Position numbers and translations under genes: made by a program
The notes under the pieces: generated by a model
What the model was told of the DNA's origin: nothing
The model's input: only the letters and a program-made list of their open reading frames with translations
Database searches by the model: none
From: Diadema setosum
Lineage: Eukaryota; Echinodermata; Echinoidea; Diadematoida; Diadematidae
Direction of reading: 5' to 3'
DNA length: 64,000 nucleotides
Assembly (NCBI GenBank): GCA_033980235.1
Contig: CM067069.1
Location: 16,477,150 to 16,541,149, forward strand
Shown: positions 23,851-34,840 of the stretch, one piece after another
How the letters are laid out: every line of letters starts with the position of its first letter
Position numbering within the stretch: the first letter of the stretch is position 1

Positions 23851-23872
23851 TAATAATTAGAAATTTGACACA

Positions 23873-24118
23873 ATGATAGTCTTAAGTATAACTTTGTACT
23901 ATTTTGTAATATGTTTTAAATGTCACGCAGCAATAAGCAACAATAACTACATGTTCATTGTAACAAGGATGGATGATGGAAACGAAACAAAATACTGTTT
24001 GAAACAACAATGTTTCCATATTCCACCGGGTCTTGAAACGTTTCTGTATTCTATTCAGTGCTACACTGAGAATGAGTCACATATAAAATGTATGCTCTAC
24101 ATTAACGTTCTCAATGCA
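23873..24118 (+). CDS. Small ORF or first exon with signal-peptide-like start, unknown
   Basis: ATG at 23873 opens a frame whose first ~20 residues (MIVLSITLYYFVICFKCHAA) look like a signal peptide. About 60 residues follow with five cysteines and sequons NET and NES, then the frame runs into a 12-base G-run at 24119, where it stops being credible. It could be the first exon of a secreted protein (a GT follows the G-run) or chance. No family is recognised and no neighbouring exon clearly joins it. The surrounding DNA is repeat debris, which lowers confidence. Confidence 0.25.
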
Positions 24119-24144
24119 GGGGGGGGGGGGGTGTGGCTTTGAAC

Positions 24145-25230
24145 GATTTGTATGGACTTAGCGAACATGGCCCGACGCTTCCTCCCCTGTTAGGTATAAG
24201 TTATATCATCACGGGTACTGCTGATTGTTACTCGACGAACACGTATAGGCGAGATGTACATGATTGTGGGCGCGGCATGACAGCCGTTGACATTAGAATG
24301 CACATCCTGCTTCAGTGAGTCTATAAACAAAGTTCATATAATGACACAATGTGTATGCGATACGATTTATTATTGGGCGCGAATGCATTAACGGCCAGCA
24401 TATCACGAACGGTAATGGCGTCATCAGGATGGCAAGAAATTGATAGTGATCTTGAAACAAGTTTGCCAGCCATAACAGAAGTTCCGATCGGAAATTCAGC
24501 AAATCTCTGATTAGCTATCAAGAATTCAATGTTTGCATACGCCCTATTTCCTATGCAGTGCTGTAAGGATTACCACAGATTGTTGGTAAAGTATGAGAAG
24601 AATTAGTCTGCTAGGTAAACTCAAGAATAAACTGAGTTGGAAGACTTTTGGAAGTCGCTGGACATGTACCCGGACTTCTTTTAAACTGTCTTGGTCCACG
24701 ATCCTTCTTGGAGATATGAACAGTAATCACTGTTTTTGCTTTTGTTGTTTCTTTTTGCTCGGGTGAGTGCCTTTTCATACCTTGCAGATTGAGCTGTACT
24801 CTAACTAACTCTAGCATAGTTGTGCCCGTCATTGTTTTTGTTCCAAAAATATCTACATTGAATTATGGTGAATGGATATGATTTGTTAATGAAAGGATGA
24901 TGATGGAAATAGGTCTATAGGAAAGAAGACACATGAGTTCATGAAAAGAGAAGGCTTTGATTTGTATCACCAGGCATTCTGGGACTCAATTTCAATACAT
25001 GCATTGTAGGCCCTTGCCGATGTCACTCTCGTAAATTTTTCCAAAAGAAGTTTCTCTGTACTGCACATTTTGTAGTGGTTCTGAAAAAAACAAACAAACA
25101 AACAAGTGTACTGAGTTACTACATCTTTGAAAGCAAATCTACATGCATTATCTGCAAAAATAACATAGCTTTCCCTTCTTAATCTCAATGAAACAGATAA
25201 AGATAACAAGACAGCAAAGGGAAGAAAATC
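24145..25230. other. No gene seen
   Basis: Unique-looking, moderately AT-rich sequence. Several 60-80 codon frames on both strands have no domain, no signal and no splice support. Confidence 0.4.
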
Positions 25231-25377
25231 ATGGACAGGTTTATATCGACTCTATTTACGTTCCTGACGATTTTTACTATTGTGAGGCTGATGGCATCGT
25301 TCATTGCACTCAGTGAGGGCGATGTGTCCGGAATTATTACATTCCACTTCAAGGATGAACGTCGCGGCTACAGAAAG
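25231..25377 (+). CDS. Candidate first coding exon with signal peptide or anchor
   Basis: ATG at 25231 starts 49 codons: a strongly hydrophobic stretch at residues 5-28 (ISTLFTFLTIFTIVRLMASF is within it), then a polar segment ending GYRK. The last AAG is followed by GTATAC, an acceptable splice donor at 25378, so the exon would end in phase 0. NXPE proteins need just such an N-terminal signal or anchor, and the first recognised NXPE exon (56959) can also start in phase 0, so this may be exon 1 of that gene, 31.6 kb upstream. Equally it may belong with the possible exon at 35858, also phase 0. The exon itself is plausible; its partner is inference. Confidence 0.4.
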
Positions 25378-25920
25378 GTATACGAATGTTTTCATTGGAT
25401 TTTTTTTTTTCCACGGATACATTGAGGATGTTAGAAAGGCAACCATCCACCCATTGCTTTATTTACTTTTTCATGTCACTCCTGCAAAGTATATGCATTG
25501 TTTGTTTTATGCTAATACCTATGATGTCTTCATTCGCACATATGTTTAGTATTGCTCTAAATAGTGTGCATACCTCTTTACTTTTTGCATGTATACATTG
25601 TACCTAGCATCGCCTTTTCTTCGATGGAAATTAGTTGCAATGAACTAATTATGTGTATGTAAGTTTATATAATATATGAATGGTTTGTTTGCAAAAACCG
25701 ATAAGTCCATTTTTGAAGATTTTGAAGTACGATCTCAGTCATAAAGTACAAAATAATACCTTTTAAATGATATATTGGTCACTACATATAAAGGTATATT
25801 TTTTAAGTTATGGTCAAAAGAAGCAAAAATTTTCTTATTATTCTCTTTTTTTTCTTGACCTTTAATCGCAAATATCTCCATTTGGCAAATATGGACTTAT
25901 CGGTTTTTGCAAACAAACTC
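25378..25920. other. No gene seen; would be intronic if the 25231 exon is real
   Basis: AT-rich. A short word recurs inverted: AACCGATAAGTCCAT near 25697 and ATGGACTTATCGGTT near 25890, a ~200-bp stem-loop candidate with AAACAAACTCTTCATATA at its right edge and TATATGAATGGTTTGTTT at its left. Probably a small inverted-repeat element. Confidence 0.4.
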
Positions 25921-25923
<3 letters not shown>

Positions 25924-26001
<78 letters not shown>

Positions 26002-26062
26002 TATGTGTGTGTGTGTGTTTGTGTTTGTATGTATATATATATATATATATATACATATTATA
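25924..26062. repeat. (TA)n and (TG)n microsatellites
   Basis: Long TA dinucleotide tracts at 25924-25997 and 26033-26053, separated by a GTGTGTGTGTGTTTGTGTTTG tract. Long frames across them encode only IY/YI repeats and are not genes. Confidence 0.95.
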
Positions 26063-26157
26063 TAATGTTCATTTATATGTCTAACCTTCACACTCTCAAC
26101 CCAGCTCACCGCCCTGGGCTGGGGCTGCCAGCGGCAGGGGGTAGGCTCAGCTTGCGC

Positions 26158-26580
26158 CCAGTGGCGTATCTAGGGAAAACGGCGCCCGGAGCGAGCGCGA
26201 AAATTTCAGAAAAAGTGTTCAACCCCATCCCCATCCCGGTAGGGACTTTTAAAAAAGTCCTCATGATATGCTTTTTCAAGCACTTAAAAAGGGTCTTTTG
26301 AGGGTGATTTAAATGTAATACATTTTGATAAATTTTGGCGAGCGAGCGCCAAAGGGGGGAAATTGTCCGCGACCACTGGCTCCGTTCACTGCAGTCCTCG
26401 CTTTCGCTTAGTCTCTATCGATGGCGCTTCTCCGCTTGCGGCTGCCTTCGTCGCCGTCAACCCTTACTGCTCCCCCCGATGGCTCCCCGCAGCATCTCCC
26501 TGCTTCCCGGCGGCTGATACACGTCGGCGTCCGGCTGTCTGGGCTCCTCGTCACCTTCTCACCAACTCATAAAGGGTATT
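26158..26580. mobile_element. Possible DNA-transposon end, GC-rich
   Basis: CAGTGGCGTATCTAGGGAAA followed by GGAGCGAGCGCG resembles the ends of many animal DNA transposons that begin CAGTGGCG. The block is distinctly more GC-rich than its surroundings up to about 26570. The opposite terminus was not found, so extent and family are open. Confidence 0.35.
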
Positions 26581-28277
26581 AGTAGGGGTATTAGTGGGCG
26601 TCAGGGTTGGGGTGTGCAACATTTACGGTCACATGGGTAAGACACGACCCATGAACACGTTAAAGTTGTTCGGACAGTGGCAAAAGGCGATCTCGTTCAA
26701 ATCAGTTCCGATTCCGCCGGTTTAATTATCAAGTCAAAATTTCCAAGCCGGTCCCTACCATGTATTGGCAATCACAGTTCGGCCCACAGCACTGTGATGG
26801 GAATCATTAATTGTTCGCTCGCCGAAACGAGGGATGACGCGCCACTATCATTCACATGAGCTAGGCATTACTGCCTCACGAACATCTAACCCCTACATTT
26901 TTTCCCTTTCGGAATTTCGGAAAGAATTCTTAACGGTGCTACATCTTCGCAAGTCTCTTCGAATCTTCTGCTAACTCTGGCAGAATTCTCCTTCAAAATA
27001 TCGCTAAAGTTTCTGGCAGAATCTTCTCCCGAAATCGCGTGAAAAAATGAATGGGAGAATCTCGGTAGAATCTCTGGAAGTCCCTCTCTCCCTAGCAGTG
27101 ACTTCCCTTTTAAACTAGTTCTTAAATCCCTCCTACAATTCTATTATCCAATCATTACAATTAATTTCTCCCACCTGAACTATTTACAACCCTCTTTCGA
27201 CCAATCCGCTTACCTGTCCCCAACTTGACCCTCTCCTCTCACCTGTGTAACCTACCTGCGCCTCGAACCCAACCTAACACTCTCCCTTCCTCCTATTATT
27301 TATAAAACAAAACCTGGCTTCGCTACGAGCACTTTAACTTTCTCCTCCAACAGGATTCCCGATTTAACTCACACTACCTCAATATTCTCGTTAAACACCT
27401 CAAATCCTTGTCAAACATTTACTCTTAACATCCTCCCTCTCCTATTTCTTTATTCCCTTAAAAATCACCTGCTGTCTATCAAAATGTCCTTCTTCTTTAT
27501 TCCTTTTGTCTGAATCCCTACAATGTCCTACCATGCCCCAAGCCCTCTGCATGAACCTTATTCTTTCCCTTTTATTCCCTTTATTCATTCACCCTGTGCT
27601 TTGCCCTATCTACTCTCTGACCCTCTATATTCTTATTATTCCCTTTATAATACCCAACCTATTCGGAACCCCCTTTTGTTCATCTCGCTACATCTGGAAG
27701 AAATTAGGTTTAGACAATATCATCATGTTATGTTAAATCATGAGAACAGACAGAGCCGAAAAGAAAGAATCTATACTATATCCAACAAAAAAAGAAAAAT
27801 CATAGATTATACAGATCTGAAATCACCTGATTAAAACTAACTTTGGAAGATGATGTGATTAATATTTGACAAAAATCAATTTAACTATAGGTTTCACATG
27901 TGAGATTGAACGGGAGGCTATTATAGACCTTGGATGCTACATACAACGTGTTGTTTCTATTGAAATTAGTGTTTGCCTTTAGAGAAACCTCATTATTTCT
28001 CAGTTGAGTTAAAATAAAAACTCTGTCGGGACAAGTTTATGTAGTAGTTTGAAAATTGATATAGCCAAATCTTTTTCTAACTTCATAGTCTGACAGTGTA
28101 TAATTTACGTGACCGTGCATCACACAACAAAAACTGATTTTGTGTGAGAGCTCAAAATAGGTAAATCGGGTCTACCTACTCAATCTGAAGTTTTTGATTA
28201 TCTTCTGAAGAGCAAGTCTAGGCAAGTCTTCTACGTTATTCTAAAGTGTGGGACTATAAAATGAACGGAAGAAAAAA
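26581..28277. other. No gene seen; pyrimidine-rich stretch 27100-27700
   Basis: Strongly C/T-biased on the plus strand between about 27060 and 27690 (CCCTTT, CCTCTC words), then AT-rich. Part of 28105-28275 resembles 31135-31300: both carry CGTGACCGTGCATCACA and later GGGA(C/T)(T/C)ATAAAATGAA, so it is another dispersed repeat. Confidence 0.45.
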
Positions 28278-28590
28278 CGTCGATGTAGGGCAATTTGTCA
28301 ATCAGTTGCAATGTAAAACATCTCGATGGAAGAATTTCATGAATTTTAGTAATTACGCAGTACCCGCTGCATGCTATAAGGATTAGAACCAACACTTGCT
28401 GTCGGGCGGAAGCTCGGTGGTTTAGTGGAGATGACGCCTGTCCGGAGATCAGGAGGTCGTAGGTTCGATTTTTTTATTTTTTTATTATTTTTTTTTTTTT
28501 TTTTTTGGGGGGGGGGGATCATGGCTACTACTAAAAACACTGATCAATTCAGTGCTTACGTCGATGTAGGGCAATTTGTCAATCAGTTGC
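28278..28590. repeat. 32-bp perfect direct repeats flanking a tRNA-headed insert
   Basis: The 32-bp sequence starting CGTCGATGTAGGGCAATTTG occurs exactly at 28278-28309 and 28559-28590. Between them, on the plus strand, lies a tRNA-like head at about 28406-28470 with box A TGGTTTAGTGG and box B-like GGTTCGATT, then a T-rich tract and a G-run. This looks like a SINE insertion bounded by an unusually long target duplication, or a local duplication with later insertion. Confidence 0.6.
28406..28470 (+). other. tRNA-derived SINE head
   Basis: AGCTCGGTGGTTTAGTGGAG gives a good pol III box A (TGGTTTAGTGG), and 33 bases on TAGGTTCGATT gives most of box B. The sequence then dissolves into T-rich DNA, so the T arm and acceptor are not tRNA-like. 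Interpreted as a SINE head. Confidence 0.6.
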
Positions 28591-28870
28591 GATTTTTCTT
28601 TTCCTCCTCTATAAAATCCAAAACAATTTTCTTTATCTTTTCTCTCGAAGGTAAATTACTTTCTACTCTTGACCGAAATATCACAACTTTCATCAAAATT
28701 ATGAAGACATTCACACATTTAATTCTATGTTAATTGCCTTGTAAACCCAAGAAAATATCCCTACATTGCACAGCCTCTACCTCAAGTAAATCATAATGCC
28801 CAATGAAAAACGGCGACAACGGCTTTACTCTAACACAACTTAAAAATACACGTGAATAAGTTTTCCTTTC

Positions 28871-29140
28871 TAATTCAATTCAATTCAATTTATTTTCATA
28901 TTTCTCAATAAAGGAATGTACATCAAATATATTAAAACATAGTGAATCATCATATCCGGCTTGGATGCACAGTAAATTAATGTAAACATTTAAAACATAG
29001 CGGTCAATCATCGTACGTTTGGCTCAATGTATAACGCTAAAGAAATATGATGGAACCTACTTAAAAGTGAGCTTGTTAAGCGTAGGTCCCAAATTCTGAA
29101 CAGAGTGTAAGATACAGATGAGGACCACGGATGCAACTTT
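28871..29140 (-). mobile_element. LINE/SINE 3' end, inverted, with (GAATT)n tail
   Basis: On the minus strand the fragment ends AAATAAATTGAATTGAATTG. Its body shares an AAAA-AGTGAGCTTGTTAAGC-GTAGGTCC pattern with the fragment at 58945-59215 (AAAAAGCGAACTTGTAGATTG-CAGTCCCC), so both are 3' ends of one retroposon family. Confidence 0.55.
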
Positions 29141-29184
29141 ACGTAGGACCAAAATAAACAAAAACAAAAATGAAAGGCAAAAAT

Positions 29185-29300
29185 ACCCGGGGCAATAACA
29201 GAAATAATAACAATAACAATAATATAACAATACCAATAATGATAATAATAATAATAACAATAACAATAATAAGGATAACAATAACAATAATAGCAATATC
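29185..29300. repeat. (AAT)n/(AAC)n microsatellite
   Basis: Imperfect AATAAC and AATAAT repeats. Minus-strand frames rich in L and I here are a consequence. Confidence 0.9.
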
Positions 29301-29719
29301 ATAATTGACAATAAGAGCAAAGGTTATCATTCACAAAATCAAACTTGAATATATGTTCCTTATTGTATATCACCCCGTATAATAACTTAAACGGAAATTC
29401 TCTGTGTTTAGGTAAGTAATGTCGTGCTTCTTGATCTAGTAAAAACTCATTCTAATTTCCTTATCAGTAAAATAATACTTCCTTTCACCATGTTTTTTTT
29501 TCCAAAGTATACAATTCTTGTAAATCTGTAACAAAATACCAATAAATTACCTTTGATTTAATATTTTGAAAATGTAACATCTTTCACAAACACACAAGCA
29601 GCGCCATCAGTTCCACAAATTTGAAATTCAGATAAATCATAGTGCCTTGATGAAAGTCTGGTGCATCAACATCGCAATTGTTTCCCCCATATGACCGAGC
29701 GTATAGTCTGTAACTTTAA

Positions 29720-30112
29720 AGGGTGTGTACAGTTCTGGTCGAGGTGACGATTTAGCTTTTAACGTTTTGTGAGATATTCAGAAACCACTCTATGAGATGT
29801 CAAAGAGTATGCAGTTCTAAAGGGTATCAAAAGTTTATTCGATGAAAATCGGTTTTGAAGTGGCTGAGACATCCAAAAACAAACTGAAACAAAGAGATAC
29901 TAATAAAGTTGGGGCATGTCGCCTTTTATTATTAGCACTTTTTTGGATATCTCAGCCATTTGAAAACCAATTTTCATCAAATAAACATTGAATCCTTCTT
30001 AAAATTACATGCTCTTTCATATTTCATAAGAGGCTTTTCATTATCTCACTTAGGAATGTTCAAAACACGAATCCCTACCTCAACCAGTACTGTACAGTCC
30101 CTTTAATGTGCT
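29720..30112. mobile_element. 393-bp MITE flanked by TTAA, copy 1
   Basis: Ends AGGGTGTGTACAGTTCTGGT and its inverted counterpart (ACCAGTACTGTACAGTCCCT on the plus strand at the right), directly bounded by TTAA at 29716-29719 and 30113-30116. The arms stay partly inverted-complementary through the interior (GATGAAAATCGGTTTTGAA versus its mirror). TTAA target sites are characteristic of piggyBac and Kolobok superfamilies; which one is not decidable here. Confidence 0.85.
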
Positions 30113-30489
30113 ATGTGATTTTCGAGTGTGTGTTTGCGTGTGTGTCTGTATGTACGTTCCTTGTGTGTTTGTGTCTGTGTGTTTGTATGTGTGACTTTGT
30201 TTCTGAAAAAAAAAAACATAATGAAATGCAATAAATTTCATTAGAATGTAGACGTTTTACTTTTTTTTTTTACATTTTACTCACCCTGTATGTATGTGTG
30301 CATTATACGATATAAATCAAACTATATATTCACGAACCTCCAGATTACGTTAGAAGAGGTAGTGGTATCATTCTCGTTTACTTGGGTAAATTGGGGTTTT
30401 ATACAACTGATTCCTGACTAACAGTAATTAATATTTACTTCTATTTTCTCTTTTCCCCTTTGTTATCTGCTGATCTTTCAACAACTGCT

Positions 30490-31060
30490 TTATGGGTGGG
30501 GGGGGGGGGGGGTGTCACAGTTCCGCTTTGAGCATGCACAGAAAGAGGTAAGTGTACAGGTAGGCGTGTTGGTTTTTAAATTCACTGAGATTAGCATCCG
30601 CAATGTAATGATTATTCATAATATGAATTACATGAAGAGTTTTTTGCAAAAGGGGCTAGATCCACTTTTAGTACTTTAGAAAAAAATTGGTTTATTTGTG
30701 AGAATTTGTACACAAGTGTATGGAAAATCTAATTTTGAAATATTTTCTATTCAAATGTTTGTCTGCAGTAATAATTTTCACTGTAGGTTACTCAACTAGA
30801 ATTCTGTGCAGTGATGCTAATAACTCAATTTTCATCAAAAATGGATCTAACCCCTTTTGCAAATGAGCTCTTCATATTATAATCCATATACATGATATAA
30901 ATGATGCTAGCTACATATACAGCACATCCACTTGACAACATATTACATGCATGGTATTTGATAATAGTTATAGAAAAGGTTTTTAATGCATTCAATACAA
31001 AACAATGAAATAGATGCCTGCCGAAATGTAAATTGACAGACCATTCGAGCCAGTACCTTA
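30490..31060 (-). repeat. Inverted copy of dispersed repeat M1
   Basis: Read on the minus strand it follows module M1 of 1830-2330: GCATCTATTTCATTGTTTTG, ATTACAT..GGATGCTAATCTCAGTGAATTTA and TTTCTGTGCATGCTCAAAGC appear in the same order. A poly-G run (30498-30513) sits at its left border, as next to the other M1 copies. Confidence 0.6.
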
Positions 31061-31778
31061 TCTGACACGCAGGCTTATTCTTCGTTTCAACATGAATTCT
31101 ATAAATATGATTGCTATCGTGCAAGCTTATGCATTATACGTGACCGTGCATCACAAAACCAACAAAAAGTCGCACCCCTTGATTTTACGCGAGGACTCAA
31201 AAAAGGTGAAATGGGTCAACCGAGTCAATCTTGAGTTGTTCATATTTTGTGAAAGAGGTATCCTTCTTCTACATTATTCTTTAGTTTGGGATCATAAAAT
31301 GAATGGGAAAGTGTGTGTTCACCAGTTTTTCTACAACCCTTTTTGGAGGGAGAGTAGAATGATCAGGTATGTCTTAGAGACCCCTTTTCATTTCTTGAAA
31401 TAATTTGCACACTCTTCACTTTCAAGTCTAATAACTTTTGAGAGGATAACGCTATTGCTTTGAAAGTTGGCATTTGTCATGGACAGAATGTGTTAATAAA
31501 ACATGGTTAATTTAAACTTAATCTAATAATCTCTTCATTGTTGTTGCTCAGGTGGTTTACATCCTGTGTTTTGTCCCTTTCATCGCACAGCTAGCACGGC
31601 TTGGTTAAGATTAAGCGCTTGAATAGACCTTGTACTTCAGAGCCTCTTTTCTCCGTTCACTTTTTTACAGAGCGTGAGCTTTCTTTCCAGTGTTTAGATA
31701 GGTTAGGAGAGTCCCATTTGAATTGAGTTACACATCACTTTAAAGCTTAGAGTCTACTCTTTCAGAATCTGCCCTTAA

Positions 31779-32157
31779 AGGGATGGTACAGTATTGGTGG
31801 AGATGAGAATTGGGCTTCTAACTTTTTGAGAGATACCAAGAAAACACTTATGAAATAGAGAGCACACCATTTTAAGAGGAATTCAAAGTTTATTTGATGA
31901 AAATCGGGTTTGGAATTACTGAAACATCCAAAAGCAAAGTAAAACAAAGTGATTGTAATAAAATGTGGGTCCCACACTTCATTAGAATTGCTCTGTTTTG
32001 GATATCTCAGCCATTTCAAAACCAATTTTCGTCAAATAAACGTTGAATTCCTCATGGAATTACATGCTCTTTCATATTACATAAGAGGTTTCTCATTATC
32101 TCACCAAAAAATGTTAGAAACCTGAAATTAGGTCTCAACCAAAACTATACGATCCCT
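31779..32157. mobile_element. 379-bp MITE flanked by TTAA, copy 2
   Basis: Same family as 29720-30112: terminal AGGGATGGTACAGTATTGGT, internal TTTGATGAAAATCGGGTTTG, TGGATATCTCAGCCATTT and CATGCTCTTTCATATTACAT shared in order, and TTAA on both sides (31775-31778 and 32158-32161). The 87-codon minus-strand frame inside is not conserved in copy 1. Confidence 0.85.
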
Positions 32158-32223
32158 TTAACTAAAAATCGATGTCTGGCGACTTTTTGGTGGTTTTGTG
32201 ATTCAGGGTCATTTGCAGTTTTA

Positions 32224-33378
32224 AACACAAGTGATGATATGCCCAACCAACTGAGAAAAAAGAAACGTCACTCAAGGTACAAGTGAGCTAATCAAACTGC
32301 ACTGAACTGTGACCTGCATGGTTTATTCTTTCATGGGTGGGCGAATGTACATAAATGAATAACTGTATCTTTTACTAATTTTTCTTTCAATTTCTTTGCG
32401 GGTAAGACCTTAAGGCTATTTAAAACTATTCAAAAGGGCTACGGCTCCAGATTGGCAACTGTCAAACGATACCAATAATGGCACTAAAAATACTTCATGA
32501 TGACATCGACAATGATAATGACAGCCATGCTAACGATCATAATAACTGTTGTGATTATTAACGTTCTTACTGTCCTGTGGTAGCCTGATTGGTTTATTGT
32601 CACTCGGCCTTGTCTATTATCAATCTGGTCTAATCATCATTTCGTCTATAGCCAACTTCGGCTAACTAATGGTCACTATCATTTTCAGTCTAATGGCCAA
32701 GTGGTCTAATTGCCACCTCGTCTATGTAGTTTCTTTCCACATTTCGTCAAATGTAGGTTTTTGTATTCATTTAGTGTATTTTTCATTTGGGTCTATGGAC
32801 AGTTCGTCTAATTACTGTCTGGTGTACTACCTATTTGGTCGGTATTTCATCATGTCTAATATCCACTTGGTCTTTGTATATTTCGACTAACTCGATAGGT
32901 CTAATATCCATCCGGGGTACTATGGACAAATAGTCTAATTGTCATTTTCCCGAAGATCTATTTTGGTTAGTTCTCGTTTTGTCTTTTTACCAATGAGGCC
33001 AATCTCATTTAGTCGTTGGGTTTAGTTCAGATCAGGTAATTTCTGCATTATACATATTTTCAGTTTAAAGACCAAAACTTAACAATTATATGCATAACAC
33101 ATTCTGTAGTGCAATCGTAGGGAAAACTTATACAGAGAGAGGAAAATCATAGAGCAAATGACGTCAAATTGAACATACACAATAGATTAAACAAATGCTC
33201 GGAATTACAAAGCCTATTTCATTTTCAGATTGACGAACATACAGGGGATCTGCGTGTTTAAAAATAACGAACTTTCATTTAATTTCTGATTAACAAACCT
33301 TCGGAATAACGAACATTACCCGTGTTCATAATTTCACCGTGAAATAACTGAGTCTACATCATCTTCGAAGTTAAGACG
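32224..33378. repeat. 1155-bp direct duplication, copy 1
   Basis: Near-identical to 33379-34530, immediately adjacent, head to tail. It starts with a short inverted M1 fragment and contains a degenerate ~22-bp minisatellite (about 32580-33010) built on GTCTAAT/GTCTAT words such as TTCGTCTAATTACTGTCTGG. A 73-codon frame (32669-32890) is present in both copies but is made of the minisatellite. Confidence 0.9.
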
Positions 33379-34530
33379 AACACGAGTCATGATATACCCA
33401 ACCAACTGAGAAAAAAGAAAGGTCACTTAAGGTACAAGTGAGCTAATCAAACCACTGAACTGTGACCTGCATGGTTTGTTCTTTCATGGGTGGGCGAATG
33501 TACATAAATGAATTACTGTATCTTTTACTAATTTTTCTTTCAATTTCTTTGCGGGTAAAACCTTAAGGCTATTTAAAACTATTCAAAAGGCTACGGCTCC
33601 AGATTGGCAACTGTCAAACGATACCAATAATGGCACTAAAAATACTTCATGATGACATCAACAATGATAATGACAGCCATGCTGACGATCATAATAACTG
33701 TTGTGATTATTAACGTTCTTGCTGTCCTGTGGTAGCCTGATTGGTTTATTGTCACTCGGCCTTGTCTATTATCAATCTGGTCTAATCATCATTTCGTCTA
33801 TAGCCAACTTCGGCTAACTAATGGTCACTATCATATTCTGTCTAATGGCCAAGTGGTCTAATTGCCACCTCGTCTATGTAGTTTCTTTCCACATTTCGTC
33901 AAATGTAGGTTTTTGTATTCATTTAGTGTATTTTTCATTTGGGTCTATGGACAGTTCGTCTAATTACTGTCTGGTGTACTACCTATTTGGTCTGTATTTC
34001 ATCATGTCTAATATCCACTTGGTCTTTGTATATTTCGACTAACTCGATAGGTCTAATATCCATCCGGGGTACTATGGACAAATGGTCTAATTGTCATTTT
34101 CCCTAAGATCTATTTTGGTTAGTTATCGTTTTGTCGTTTTACCAATGAGGCTAATCTCATTTAGTCGTTGGGTTTAGTTCAGATCAGGTAATTTCTGCAT
34201 TATACATATTTTCAGTTTAAGACCAAAACTTAACAATTATATGCATAACACATTCTGTAGTGCAATCGTAGGGAAAACTTATACAGAGAGAGGAAAATCA
34301 TAGAGCAAATGACGTCAAATTGAACATACACAATAGATTAAACAAATGCTCGGAATTACAAAGCCTATTTCATTTTCAGATTGACGAACATACCGGGGAT
34401 CTGCGTGTTTAAAAATAACGAACATTCATTTAATTTCTGATTAACAAACCTTCGGAATAACGAACATCACCCGTGTTCATAATTTAACCGTGAAATAACT
34501 GAGTCTACATCATCTTCGAAGTTAAGACGA
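33379..34530. repeat. 1155-bp direct duplication, copy 2
   Basis: Second copy, differing from the first at scattered single bases and a few one-base indels. It ends at AAGTTAAGACGA, the same point at which copy 1 runs into copy 2. The low divergence makes this a recent tandem duplication. Confidence 0.9.
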
Positions 34531-34729
34531 TTTTTTTTTAAAGTTAAAGTGAAAGTACTTTTGAATTTGTTGCTGGCAGTTTCGGGGGTTTCCCTTTGGG
34601 GTCGCAAACAAATTAGGGCCAATGCTCACATTTTGACCTTCTTTTGAAAAAGGATAGTCAAATGTTCTACAAACTTTACAGGAATAATTGCCTGTAGTTT
34701 CAAAGAAAGGTTGATTTTAATGTGAAAGT

Positions 34730-34840
34730 GGCGTTAGGATAGCATCTGCTGACTCTTTTATGATACATTCAGGAATTTGATCAAGACCAGTAGCCTTGGT
34801 CGGTGATATTGACATAACAAACTTTAATATTTCTACAATG
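34730..34840 (-). pseudogene. Short LINE reverse-transcriptase relic
   Basis: Minus-strand translation contains ISPTKATGLDQIPECIIKES, the conserved RT entry motif (SxKAxGxDxIPxxxLK) of Jockey/CR1/I-type LINEs. Nothing recognisable flanks it, so it is a ~100-bp fossil. Confidence 0.65.

Noticed and set aside
25810..26301. 163-codon plus-strand frame
   Set aside because: Half of it is the TA/TG microsatellite; the rest has no domain.
29057..29330. Leu/Ile-rich minus-strand frames suggesting a membrane protein
   Set aside because: Produced by the AAT/AAC microsatellite read on the opposite strand.
32669..34042. Two near-identical 73-codon frames
   Set aside because: They sit in the duplicated GTCTAAT minisatellite; identity reflects recent duplication of DNA, not selection on protein.
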